NCBI GenBank assembly: GCA_963281255.1
Contig: OY725490.1
Location: 5,890,001 to 5,954,000, forward strand
Length of the DNA stretch: 64,000 nucleotides
From: Aphrocallistes beatrix
Lineage: Eukaryota; Porifera; Hexactinellida; Sceptrulophora; Aphrocallistidae
Direction of reading: 5' to 3'
A program made the translations under genes and the position numbers. This document shows positions 1 through 9,879 of the stretch, piece by piece; position 1 is the first letter of the stretch; the number at the start of each line of letters is the position of its first letter. The notes beneath the pieces were generated by a model. It did no database searches. It was not told the DNA's origin and saw only the letters and a list, made by a program, of their open reading frames with translations.

Positions 1-1012
1 ATATTTAGAGACAAAGTCATTTGCGAAAACGCAACAGAGTTTTTACACGTTTTTGGGACGGAACTACTCCCAACAAAGTCCGCCATATTCAAGATGGTGA
101 AGAAGTTTCAATATGCAGGCACTCAAAAACCTTAATAAGAAGTGTGAAGACAGAGAAACTCATTCTGGAAGAAAGTGACGCCGCACGTCCCAAGTTATTG
201 CTATAGTTCGGAAGTCGGTTGAACAGTCACCGAAACAATCGACCAGAAAAGGGTCACAAACCTTGCCCATATCAAGGTCTACAATGATGAGAGTGATGAC
301 CGAAGATCTGGGCATGTTCCCATACCGGATACAAAACATATCAGAAGCTGATAAGAATAGGAGAAAGGAGATGGCAAAAGTTCTGGTTGACAAGATTGAA
401 GAGTCTGACACATTTTTGATGAATCTCTGGACAACTGACGAGGCCCACTTTCACTTGGACGGTCAAGTGGATCCAAAAAATAATGTCTATTGGGGTACTT
501 CGCCTCTTGTAGAAGTTGCTGAAAGATCAATCCATCCATTAAAGGTCACAGCATCGGTTGCGATATCTTCAAGAGGGATTATTGGACCATTATTTTTCGA
601 GGGGAATGGAGTGACTGTAACCGTGAACTCAGAACGATACGTTGAGGGTCTTGACAAGTTTTGGACAGAGCTTCAGAGAAGATTCAACTCTACTTTGAAC
701 AGACAATGGTTCCAGCAGGACGGTGCAACGTCCCAAACTGCCAGTGTCAGCATTGAATGGCTGAAGCAGCACTTCAAGAAGAGAATTGTTAGCAAACGGT
801 GTCGAATTGAGTGACCACCACATTCACCAGACCTTCGTCCCCCAGATTTCTATCTGTGGGGTTATCTCAAGAACAAAGTGTATGAAGAAAAGCCGAGATA
901 CCTAAACCAGCTGAAAGAGAAGATCAAAGACGAGATAAATGCAATTAAGGGGCCTGTTTTGAAAGCTCTCTTGCAGAACTTCACTCTCAGGATAAAAATT
1001 GTATCGAGGTGA
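1..1012 (+). pseudogene. Tc1/mariner DD41D transposase, decayed
   Basis: This is a DDE transposase that cuts and pastes a Tc1/mariner-type element. Reading starts in frame 1 at the window edge with a helix-turn-helix-like N-terminus (a PTKSAIFKMVKKF stretch around 79-115), shifts frame twice before about 200, and then runs in one frame from about 187 to the stop at 1010-1012. Catalytic residues are visible: D in TTDEAHFHL, D in FQQDGA (codon 719-721) and D in PDLRPPDFY (codon 845-847). The last two are separated by 41 residues, the spacing of the DD41D group. A single in-frame TGA at 812-814 sits where family members have the Trp of WPPHSPDL, so it looks like a TGG-to-TGA mutation. The copy is dead but recent. 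The left end lies outside the window and I saw no TIR on the right. Confidence 0.85.
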
Positions 1013-1204
1013 ACGGAGGGGATATGGAGTACATCTTATTAATCACCACTTATCCTTACATCAGAATGATTATGCTTTGAATACTTTTTGTAGATTGCTA
1101 GAAGTTTATAATTACAAAATAAAAAATAACGTATTTTCATAAATTGATAAGTAGAGTTCAGACTCATAACAAAAACTAGTTATATGGTTTATTACAAAAC
1201 ATTT

Positions 1205-1780
1205 TCATTCGAAATGGCTGCCTTTTGCATCTTCACATTGTCGCAATCGTCCCTTAAATCGATCAATGCACCGGTTCACTTTGGACAGATCTAAATTCTC
1301 CCAAGCTCGTCGAATTTTGCTCTCCAGGTCCTACAAATTCTTTGGTGGCTTACGGTACACCTCCTGCTCCAGCATACCCCATATACCGTAGTCAAGGGGA
1401 TTGAGATCAGGGGAGTTTGGCGGCCAATCTTCTTTCGTCCAAAAATCGATATTTTCCGTCTCAAAAATTCTGCGACTCTGGTTGCCGTGTGGCAAGGGGC
1501 GGAGTCCTGTTGGAAAACGAGGTTGTGCTGACGACAAAGGGGAACGACAAAAGGAGCTAAAATTGCACTTTGGTACCGATCCGCATTCACAGTCTCTCCT
1601 TTCTTGAAGAAAACCAGATCATTTTTAGGTATAGGCTACCCCTGCCCGGACCATGAGTACCCTTGATCTAACATAATAAACTGTAGACAAGCTTACATCT
1701 ACAATTTGAGAAGTTTCTTTTAGTATAAGCTTATTGGCTTCCAGCAATGTTTTGATAGTCTCTCTCTTCTGAAGTTTTTA
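1205..1780 (-). pseudogene. maT-type (DD37D) mariner transposase with internal deletion
   Basis: Read on the minus strand, an N-terminal helix-turn-helix region (QKRETIKTLLEANK, then SQIVDVSLSTVYYVRSR, about 1680-1775) jumps directly to the catalytic core, so the middle of the gene is deleted at about 1670. The core carries VFQQDSAPCHTA with the second Asp and NSPDLNPLDYG with the third. The codons are 113 bp apart, which is 37 residues plus a one-base deletion, matching DD37D (maT). The frameshift lies between EFL and ENIDFW, near 1465. The C-terminus ends at the stop 1205-1207. A second decayed copy of the same family is at 54.3-55.2 kb. Confidence 0.85.
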
Positions 1781-2640
1781 TAAGTACATGTTGCAATTTA
1801 TGGGCTGGTGTGCACGCGTGAGGACTGGTGTTTGAACGTGCCAGTATTTAGTTCGGTCATGCACATAGGCATAGATATACCCGGGCATACCCGGCAATGC
1901 CGGGTGGAATTCTTAGACTGAACCATATACTGGCTAAGATAATTTCTTTTGTAAATCCCTTTTCCTATTTGTGTCTATATTTACGCATACTAATATCTAC
2001 ATGTACATAAATACTTAGCGGAGAATAAAGATGGATCAACAATACAACCGAACCTTCAATTCCCTACCACTATGTTGGGTTATATAATCGTTCATTTCAG
2101 GTAGATGGTACACTGAACATAAATGGAAGGGATGCAGCCTTTTGCTTTCCTTGAATTAGAATTCTAAATGGAATTTAAAATAGAAAATTTTGGTAGAGCA
2201 TCATCAATTCATCATTTTATTATATTCTGACTTAATAAATAATGAAGTATGGGGGGGGCTTCTGAAAGTTTCAAGCACTTTAGGGGGCGTTACAAAGATA
2301 AAGGATGGGAAACACTGGTCTACTTAATGCACGGCAGTGTATGTCAGGGATTTACTTGTTACTAATCTTTTTTTTTTTAGGAAAATAAAGGTAGTAAGTA
2401 AATATTCTGGATAGCGAGCAAAAAAAAGTAGCAAGTAAATTTTCCGGACACCTTGAGAAACTGGACATGGTTAAATTAAGAAAATTCTGATTCAAAAATG
2501 CTCAAATATTTCTGAAAATCGCTCGATGCACACTCAGTTAACGTGTTACCAGGGGAGCAAAAATCTGTCCATAATAGAGATATTCAATATTAAGCGAACT
2601 TGATTCAATACAAATTCTATCTAAAAAGTGAAAATGGGAC
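1781..2640. other. Non-coding stretch with repeat debris
   Basis: I see no gene here. The segment 2330-2530 (with AGCAAGTAAAT and GGACACCTTGAGAAA) is repeated at about 29460-29650, so both are copies of one dispersed repeat. A G-run near 2250 resembles the end of a hAT-like element. Confidence 0.5.
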
Positions 2641-2671
2641 CAGGAGGTTCATAATAAACGAATGTTCATAT

Positions 2672-2810
2672 TAAGCTGGTTGGTAAGCTGCATGGTAAGC
2701 TGCATGGTAAGCTGGAGTGTAAATGCGAAACTGGTGGATTCGCGAATACACTGAATAGTTGGTGGATTCGCGAAAAGACTGAATAGTTGGTGGATTCGTG
2801 AAAACACCGG
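2672..2810. repeat. Two short tandem repeats side by side
   Basis: A 12-bp unit (GGTAAGCTGCAT) is repeated about three times at 2672-2716. A 28-bp unit beginning GGTGGATTCGCGAA follows at 2733, 2761 and 2789. No coding role is apparent. Confidence 0.7.
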
Positions 2811-3042
2811 TGCAAATGCGAAACATTTTTATCTTAAATCTTATGGTTGGTTAATTATATAACTCAAAGGAAATACGTAGTATTTACACTATTATTAGTA
2901 ATACTCAGCTGTTTCATAACTAAAAATTTGACAGTAAGATGATGTAAACAACAGGTTTTGAAAGCTACTATACAACTACATTTTTGGCGTGAGAAAGTAA
3001 AGTTTCTAAACTTAAAACATACCAAAAAGCAAATAATATAGC

Positions 3043-3242
3043 NNNNNNNNNNNNNNNNNNNNNNNNNNNNNNNNNNNNNNNNNNNNNNNNNNNNNNNNNN
3101 NNNNNNNNNNNNNNNNNNNNNNNNNNNNNNNNNNNNNNNNNNNNNNNNNNNNNNNNNNNNNNNNNNNNNNNNNNNNNNNNNNNNNNNNNNNNNNNNNNNN
3201 NNNNNNNNNNNNNNNNNNNNNNNNNNNNNNNNNNNNNNNNNN
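3043..3242. other. Assembly gap of 200 N
   Basis: Exactly 200 consecutive N bases. The round length suggests a scaffold-gap placeholder rather than a measured size. Repeat sequence lies on both sides. Confidence 0.99.
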
Positions 3243-3717
3243 CGGGCGCAGAAAGCTGATTTTTGGCATGTCGGAGTATTTTGGCTATGGCTCCACTAAG
3301 TTCTGAGCTCAGAGCAAAATGTCGACTCATCATGGAATTATGACGTCATTGTCACATTTTTAAAAGTTAAGCAATACAGTTATTCGAGCATAACTCAGCT
3401 ATTATAGGAGATAGAAGGCTGAAATTTTAATAGAATATGTATACTAACATACTTCATATGATGCATGATGCAACTATCATCAAAAAATGATGACTCATCA
3501 CTCTGTATTGACGTCATCATTACGCATCAAAATTTTAAAAATTGACAAATTTTGGTGATTTTTCGAGTGATATCGATTTTAACACTAAGATGGACATATT
3601 TAGAGATGCTATCTCCCTTATAATTAACTGTGACCCCAGGCGACCGGAGGGAGCCTCCGGCGGACACTTTGTGTCCGCCTGCCGCGCAGCGCAAGCAAGC
3701 GAAGTGCGCTTGTTGAT
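3243..3717 (+). repeat. Dispersed CRE/AP-1-bearing repeat family, copy 1
   Basis: This copy shares long stretches with inverted or partial copies at about 24536-24846, 26946-27420, 55435-56480 and 63130-64000, and a diverged one near 20380-20695. It contains two TGACGTCA palindromes (near 3341 and 3510), a TGACTCA-type site in ATGATGACTCATCA (about 3489), and a GC-rich hairpin GGCGGACACTTTGTGTCCGC (about 3658) in otherwise AT-rich DNA. No protein is encoded. It probably is a non-autonomous mobile element. Confidence 0.7.
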
Positions 3718-4006
3718 TATATTTTGAGCAAAGAATTTTGGGCCCTCCCTGCAACAAACTGGAATGTAAAAATTCCGATCTCTAAATTTCGTGTAAACCA
3801 TATCGAGTGACCCCTTGTTTTTCTCGGCTATGCTTGCTGAGTACGAATTCTTAATATAAATAGTATATACGTTAGTTTTAAAATATTATGGTTTGCGGCT
3901 GGTGGTATTCATGTATTTTTAACAGTAAACATACTCATAAATTTTTGTTTTGTCCCTTTAACTCTTATGAAATATAAGAATAGGTGGCATAGATGGATCG
4001 ACATGT

Positions 4007-4955
4007 TCACATTTCAATTTTATCTTCGGTTTCATCATCCGATGCAATTCCTTCTTTCATATTGCCACAGTTGTCATCTTGGCATCGTCCGCATGCTTGG
4101 GAACAGTTGAGTCCTTGTTTTCTGCAGCTACATCTGAGACTACTATAGCCTGTTGAACAGTTACTGTGGATCATTTTGAGGCTTCGGGTGTAGCGTTACT
4201 GTCCAACATGACTGGGATTAGACTGTTCTATTGGCAGTTCCATCCCTATTCGGTGACCTCTATACCATCAGCCATGCCCATCCACAACATCACCTGGAAA
4301 TAGCACCTCAGAGAGTGAAATTTCGTGGCGGAGGCTGTAGGTGGCAGTCTTTCCGGTGTCGAAGCTTTTGGCTGCACTCACTTTCTTGCAGAGGATAGTG
4401 TATCTCAAGTACTGTCCCCAAGAAGACTGTCCCCAAGTTTTGCATTGAACAACGCGATCATGACTTATAATCAGTGCTTTCTATCAAAACTGGGTCTTGG
4501 TTTGGTGCAGAAAACACCCTAGCATAGCTTTTTAAGATGGAATCCTCTTTGAACTTGTACTGAGCAGACATCTTTCCGAGCCCGAAAATGCTGGAAGTGG
4601 TGTCACACCCGGTGAATGCATGCAGAAAAGGCAGGCTGTGACAGATTTCGTCCCAAGCACCTGCTTTATCACCTTGATATCATACACTACGGTTGGTTTC
4701 CCTTTATCCGAGCGGAAGTATGTCTTCTTAGCATTGTTGTTAGGAGTGTAGTGCAGCAACAGAACCATAGATCCATATCCTCGCCTATGAGTTGTTGTCT
4801 TGAAGGAGGCCATTGATACTGCTGCCTTCACAATGTCAACATCGGCATCCTCCTCAGCCTGTATTACATGGCACCCTCTTTATCTCATACGTTTAGAAAT
4901 GAGATGGATGAGGGCCTGTTTGTTGGCTTGATTGGAAAGGGAATCCTCCTTATTA
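4007..4955 (-). pseudogene. FEN/XPG-like nuclease domain plus C-terminal CXC domain, broken
   Basis: Minus-strand frames between 4955 and about 4400 read, in order, NKQALIHLIS, IQAEEDADVDIVKAAV, EDMD, VVYDIKVIKQVLG and HAFTGCDTTSSIFGLGK. That order and spacing match the XPG-I part of flap endonucleases: the E-A-E/D motif, the EDMD acidic motif, then the GSDY...GIG helix-hairpin-helix region. Here the last reads GCDTTSSIFGLGK. One-base shifts interrupt it after EDMD and before HAFTG. The 3' part lies in the left foldback arm and carries a Cys-rich CXC (tesmin/TSO1-like) segment, CSCRKQGLNCSQACGRC, with a stop at 4007-4009. The N-terminal half is missing, replaced by the inverted right arm. I recognise the family as an uncharacterised one found in many invertebrates. 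The nuclease assignment is my inference from motifs. Confidence 0.65.
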
Positions 4956-5088
4956 CTACAGCCTCCGCCACGAAATTTCACTCTCTGAGTTTCTATTTCC
5001 AGGGGTGATTTTGTGGATGGGCATGGCTGATAGTATGGAGGTCACCGAATGGGGATGGAACTGCCAATAGAACAGCCTAATCCCAGTA

Positions 5089-5295
5089 TTGTTGGACAGT
5101 AACCCTGCACCCGAAGCACTCCTGAAAATGATCCGCTGTAACTGTTCCACAGGCTATAGTAGTCTCAGATTTAGCTGCAGAAAACAAGGACTCAACTGTT
5201 CCCAAGCATGCGGACGATGCCAAGATGACAACTGTGGCAATATGAAAGAAGGAATTGCATCGGATGATGAAACCGAAGATAAAATTGAAATGTGA
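5089..5295 (+). pseudogene. Inverted duplicate of the CXC segment
   Basis: This is the plus-strand copy of the Cys-rich C-terminus found on the minus strand in the left arm. It keeps CNC at the start, which the left copy has lost (reading SNC). It has lost one Cys of the CSC motif, reading RFSC instead of RCSC. It ends at 5293-5295 like its twin (DKIEM stop). It is a duplicated gene tail, not an independent gene. Confidence 0.7.
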
Positions 5296-5682
5296 ACATG
5301 TCAATCCATCTATGCCACCTATTCTTATATTTCATAAGAGTTAAAGGGACAAAACAAAAATTTATGAGTATGTTTACTGTTAAAAATACATGAATACCAC
5401 CAGCCGCAAACCATAATATTTTAAAACTAACGTATATACTATTTATATTAAGAATTCGTATCAGCAAGCATAGCCGAGAAAAACAAGGGGTCATTCGATA
5501 TGGTTTACACCAAATTTGGAGATCAGAATTTTTACATTCCAGGTTGTTGCTAGGGAGGCCCCAAAATTCTTGTTCAAAATATAGTCAATATATATATCAA
5601 ATTGCCAGAAATTCGATGCACGAATATGACAATAAAAACTGATTTGAAAGGTTATATCATCTCAGTTTTCAAAACCGGCGAT

Positions 5683-6216
5683 TTTTAGATCTGTTGCGTA
5701 GATTCGTGAGATCGTAGATCCGTGAGATTCTTATACTATATAACCATGGATGGTTTTCTAGCGTAGAATTCTGAGATTATTCGTAGAATCGTGAGATTTT
5801 GTTCCGTTTACTCAATTCACCTTATGGTTCAATCAGTTTCATCGTAACTTGATAACCACCGCCACCAAATTGTGGCACGCGACACAATTTGATGGCGCGG
5901 ACACAATTTACTATGGTGAAACCCCATATGGACCATAAATGCAAAATAAAATTCATCCATGGTCTATATGGGGTTTTACAAAGTAAATTGTGTCGTGTGC
6001 CACTAAATTATGTCGCGCGCCATCAAATTGTGTCGCGTGCCACAATTTGGTTGCGGTGGTTATCAAGTTACGATGAAACTGATTGAACCATAAGGTGATT
6101 TGAGTAAACGGAACAAAATCTCACGATTCTACGGATAATCTCAGAATTCTACGCTAGAAAACCATCCATGGTTATATAGTATAAGAATCTCACGAATCTA
6201 CGCAACAGATCTAAAA
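5683..6216. mobile_element. 534-bp near-perfect palindromic MITE
   Basis: Arms of about 245 bp begin TTTTAGATCTGTTGCGTAG on the left and end with its reverse complement on the right. The loop is about 20 bp (5938-5960). Related arms recur at 21779-21838 and at 25769-25840/26545-26600, so this is a family. No coding capacity is seen. Confidence 0.85.
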
Positions 6217-6900
6217 TATGCTAGGCTAATTGCATTTAATTCTTCTTGGAATTGCACTTTGAAAGGATAAATATAAGGGAAGCTTCTAAACTGAGTAATC
6301 CGAGTGTGTAGGTTTCGAACTCGATGTTTTTTCAGTAGCTGTCGTGGTTTGAATCCCATTTTAGTATTATATATAAAGCAAAGCAATGTGGTGTTACTTT
6401 TGGCCAGGTAGTGTACGTATTTGCATTTTTACTACGCATTAAATTTTCAAAAATTAGAATAGAATATCCCATGTAGTCCAGATGGAAAATAGCTGAAATA
6501 AAACACACAGTAAATGCTGTTGTTGAATAAAAAGTTCATTTAAAATTGAATAAACGAGGAAGGGCAGTGGCGGATTTGAAATATTGGAGGGGGGGGGTAA
6601 AGTTGAATTCACTAAGGCTAAAATTTACAGATAACTTGTAATGGAAATACTAATATATTTGTACAAGTATTATTCTGAAAATGCAACAAAATATTATATT
6701 AATGGTTCCAAATTAATCTTGATTTAACCATTAGTATTTTTTAAGTGTAATATATTATTAAATTAATTTGGACATTGTCAAAATATACTCCCTAAATTAA
6801 TAAGTGGGGCCATTTATTCAGACCCAAGAGTATGCATATGATTTAATCCGACTTTTAATATGCCTCTCTAACATCTACAAACTAAAATAAATTTTAAGCA
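6217..6900. other. Non-coding stretch, repeat remnants
   Basis: No gene is visible. A G-run near 6590 (GTGGCGGATTTGAAATATTG before it) looks like the end of a hAT-like element. The segment near 6775-6830 resembles half of the small palindromic MITE at 57846-57928. Confidence 0.4.
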
Positions 6901-6913
6901 TTTATTATTTATT
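6901..6913 (-). promoter_or_regulatory. Candidate poly(A) signals of the TOX gene
   Basis: TTTATT occurs twice (6901-6906 and 6908-6913), which is AATAAA on the minus strand, about 110 bp past the stop codon of the TOX-like gene. Confidence 0.55.
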
Positions 6914-7022
6914 AATTACTTTTGTAACAGTAAATGAAAACCATACATGAATAATTATTTAGAATGGCAAATACAAACACCACGAATTATATTTGCAAAA
7001 AAGAAATTCGTAGCAAAACTAT

Positions 7023-8303
7023 TCATGACTTCTTTTGTGCTATCCAATGAACAAAAACCTGTTTGCAATGCTTTATACAACAGTCTGAGCTGCAATATTG
7101 TGACCCTCGATATTCGTCATAGACTGCCTTGTTGAAACAAGATTTATTCTGGCATTGTCCCATACTGGATTGGGGTTGCAAAATAGATCTAGGATTGGGG
7201 AATTCAATTCGATCTAGTTTAGAGCGCTTTGAAGTGGGAATTGCTTCTTCGATTGAATCTTTTCTCAAAAAGCTGGATGACTCTTTAGCATTAGATTTTT
7301 CTACTGAATCAAGCTGATCTTTGTTCTTGAATTCAATTGAATCGTTGGACATATCATTTTCTACTTTCGGTATCTTTGTCCCAGCTTTCAGTTTGTATAT
7401 TTCCTGATCTTGAATGGGAAGCTCAGACCACATATTAGCTATTTTATGCTTGAGCTCCTTCGAATCGAAATCTGAATTTTGTTCTTTCACTTTTTCTAAC
7501 ACTTCTTTGTAATAAATAGAAAATGGAGTTTTCAAATTTTTCTTCAATTTTGCAACTTTTTTTGAGTCTTTATCAGTAGTTTCAGGTGAAATAACATCTC
7601 TTTTAGATATCTCAGTTTGGCCCAGCATGTCCGATAAAACATCTGCACTTTTAGGAAAAAGTTCATTAATTTCTTCCTTGTTATTGATAACTTTATTAAT
7701 AACGGTTTTTTGTTCTAAATGCGAAAGGGAAATAAATTCAGGGTTTTGTTTGAGATTTTTTATTAATTTGTTAACTTGAAGGTCAGGTAAATGTTTTAGT
7801 CCATCTGTTTCAGATGATATCGAATCGTTAAGCACGCTTCCTTGCAAACTGGATATGCTACTAGTACTTGATTGTAGAAAATCTTCATTGATTTCGTTGA
7901 CATCAGAAACATATAAATTAATGGAACTAGTCTCAGGACTTGGTAAAATCTCAAGTGGGTTGTAATCTTTCACAGAATTAAGCTGGGCATTTTGGACTAT
8001 TTCATGATTCTGAGGGTTACTTGTTTTAACAAGCCTAAGCTGCTCGCAAGTCAAAACATCCAGAGATTCCGCAAAGATACCGTCCGAAATACTCGAATCA
8101 GCAAATGTTTTAGAATGCAGCTTCATGAGAAGAATGAGAGTAAGAACATAAGCTTCGTGTTGGTTAACATCAAGTTCGGATAGAGATGCTGCACCACTGT
8201 GCATGGAAGAAACACTTTTAAAACTCTTTTCTATCCTGCCACTGCTAACATAGTTGTGTTCAGCATTCAAAATTCGCAGCTTTTTAGTTTCCGAGCGCCT
8301 CAT
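7023..8303 (-). CDS. TOX-family HMG-box nuclear protein
   Basis: The product of 426 residues is a predicted chromatin or transcription factor of the TOX type (closest in layout to TOX4). A basic stretch (KKVAKLKKNLKTP) leads into an HMG box at about residues 257-305 with FSIYYKEVLEKVKEQN and KIANMWSELPIQDQEIYK, shorter at its C-terminal end than usual. The last 45 residues carry a compact zinc-binding-like motif: C384, C389, C404, C408, C409, H412, C413, in the form CQNKSCFNKAVYDEYRGSQY followed by the second Cys cluster. This tail is the hallmark of TOX3/TOX4 relatives and clinches the call. The N-terminal 250 residues are acidic and Ser-rich, without a known domain. The gene is one exon from Met to stop. 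The start is the first Met, and nothing upstream extends the frame. Poly(A) signals follow at 6901-6913. Confidence 0.88.
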   Translation of the reverse strand: MRRSETKKLRILNAEHNYVSSGRIEKSFKSVSSMHSGAASLSELDVNQHEAYVLTLILLMKLHSKTFADSSISDGIFAESLDVLTCEQLRLVKTSNPQNHEIVQNAQLNSVKDYNPLEILPSPETSSINLYVSDVNEINEDFLQSSTSSISSLQGSVLNDSISSETDGLKHLPDLQVNKLIKNLKQNPEFISLSHLEQKTVINKVINNKEEINELFPKSADVLSDMLGQTEISKRDVISPETTDKDSKKVAKLKKNLKTPFSIYYKEVLEKVKEQNSDFDSKELKHKIANMWSELPIQDQEIYKLKAGTKIPKVENDMSNDSIEFKNKDQLDSVEKSNAKESSSFLRKDSIEEAIPTSKRSKLDRIEFPNPRSILQPQSSMGQCQNKSCFNKAVYDEYRGSQYCSSDCCIKHCKQVFVHWIAQKKS

Positions 8304-9879
8304 GCTAACTAACTTAACAAGTCAATCAATATTAATTGTATCAACAAATATTTTCTAAAAACAAAGAAATTTTCTTATGAGTTCTTACGCGTAGATAGCT
8401 AACAATGTATATAATATTACTAATTTAATTAATAAAATCATACAAGTATATTCGACATCTACTATAGTAGATAATGTAAAACTCGAATAGTTACAAGTAT
8501 TAAAAATTGGTATTTGTAAGGTTCAAATAAAATGTATATTAACGTATTTTTATAAAATACTAATACATCTCAAAGGTATTTAATTACATTTCAAATACAA
8601 AGTATATATGTGGTTAACCCTAACCCTATGCTGAATGATGCAATATTGACAACAATTGGAGCGAACTTTTAGAAGTATATCACACAACTATATCTTACGC
8701 TCCAAGTTGGATATCTATGGAATATTATTTTACCCTTAAATCGTGGAGAAGAAGAGGTTAAACATATTCGAACATCCTCATTACAAGTGGGAGAATAACA
8801 AGGAACATAAATTTGTAATGTAAAATCTTAACTCTCAAGTGACAACATTTGGCATAAAATAGGTTAATTTATTCAATGAAATTATGTGAAAGCGACAACT
8901 TTATAAAGCTATAAGTGAATATTACTGTTTCGATTCCAAAATGGATCAGTCCCAATCTTGATATTTGTAGCCTCTCTTAGCAGTTACATCAATTCAATCA
9001 CGCACTGTCAAAGAAAAATGTAAATACTAGTTTCGGCAATGGCCGGGTCCCGATATAAGTAGCATTACTGTATTAGAAAGATGTATGAAAACAACAATTT
9101 TATGGAGAACTACGTAGGGCTTCTAAGAGCAGAATCTGCGTAAACAGTTAAACTTCGAATACCTTGATAAATTTAGGAACAACAACAGTAAGACTAAAAA
9201 TAAAGCTTTGAATAATTATAATTATTGATCGTGAAATCATTTAAAACATTTAATACATTATACGCCTAATTTATATTCAACTTGGAAGGGTTTTGATATA
9301 AATGTTATATTATTGTGTTAAAATATCAGCAGTGCAAACTCTGAAGCAAGGGTTAACTAATTCAACTTTGGAGAAAATAGTATAAGCACCAATGCACGTT
9401 GTTGTCCAAGCAATGTGCTTTTGAAAAATTAATTATTATTGTGACATAATTTTAAAAGATCAACCCAACAAATGTGCATGAATGCACACATCAAGTAGAA
9501 AACAATCTATGTATGTAACATTTGAAAAAATCAGCTCAGAGACGAAATAGACAAATGAAAAATTGTACGAATGGGTGCAAATCTACATATACACTCGCAT
9601 AATTACAGAATATTAAGTTTTTGTTCAAAGCGGTAGTCACCCAGTTATTGGTTCAGAAAGGCGGAGATTAATTAGCATCATTAAGTGTATTTCTCGCGTG
9701 CGTTTCCGGAGACCTGCGGAAGTTAAAGTGGTTACCCAGATTGCATCAAGGAACGACACAATAGTGAATGGAAACAGTTGCAAACGTATGGGGTGGAGCC
9801 CCATTGATCCCGTACTTATCAATAGTGAATCAGGTGTTAGGTATGAGTGATGAAAGTCAAGAAGAGAATTTAATATTAA
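8304..9879. other. Upstream region of the TOX gene, no gene seen
   Basis: AT-rich sequence without a convincing coding frame or clear repeat match. Two telomere-like TAACCC units occur near 8616 but do not form an array. Degenerate gypsy sequence begins by about 9.88 kb. Confidence 0.5.

Larger units (their letters stand above)
3718..5590. repeat. Large foldback: about 630-bp inverted arms around a 610-bp spacer
   Basis: Positions about 3718-4341 and 4956-5590 are inverted copies of each other with scattered differences. For example, AGCCGAGAAAAACAAGGGGT is near 5471 and its reverse complement near 3812. The arms hold two opposed copies of the 3' half of one gene (the CXC region), and the spacer holds the middle of that gene on the minus strand. 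A transcript through it would fold into a long double-stranded hairpin. Confidence 0.85.

Noticed and set aside
2968-3333. A 121-codon frame across the N gap
   Set aside because: Most of it is undetermined bases. Flanks belong to repeats.
6300-6360. tRNA-like B-box sequences (GTTTCGAAC, GGTTTGAATCCC)
   Set aside because: No cloverleaf could be built around them and no A-box lies at a suitable distance.
8616-8628. Telomere-like TAACCCTAACCC
   Set aside because: Only two units. Too short to be an interstitial telomere or a chromosome end.
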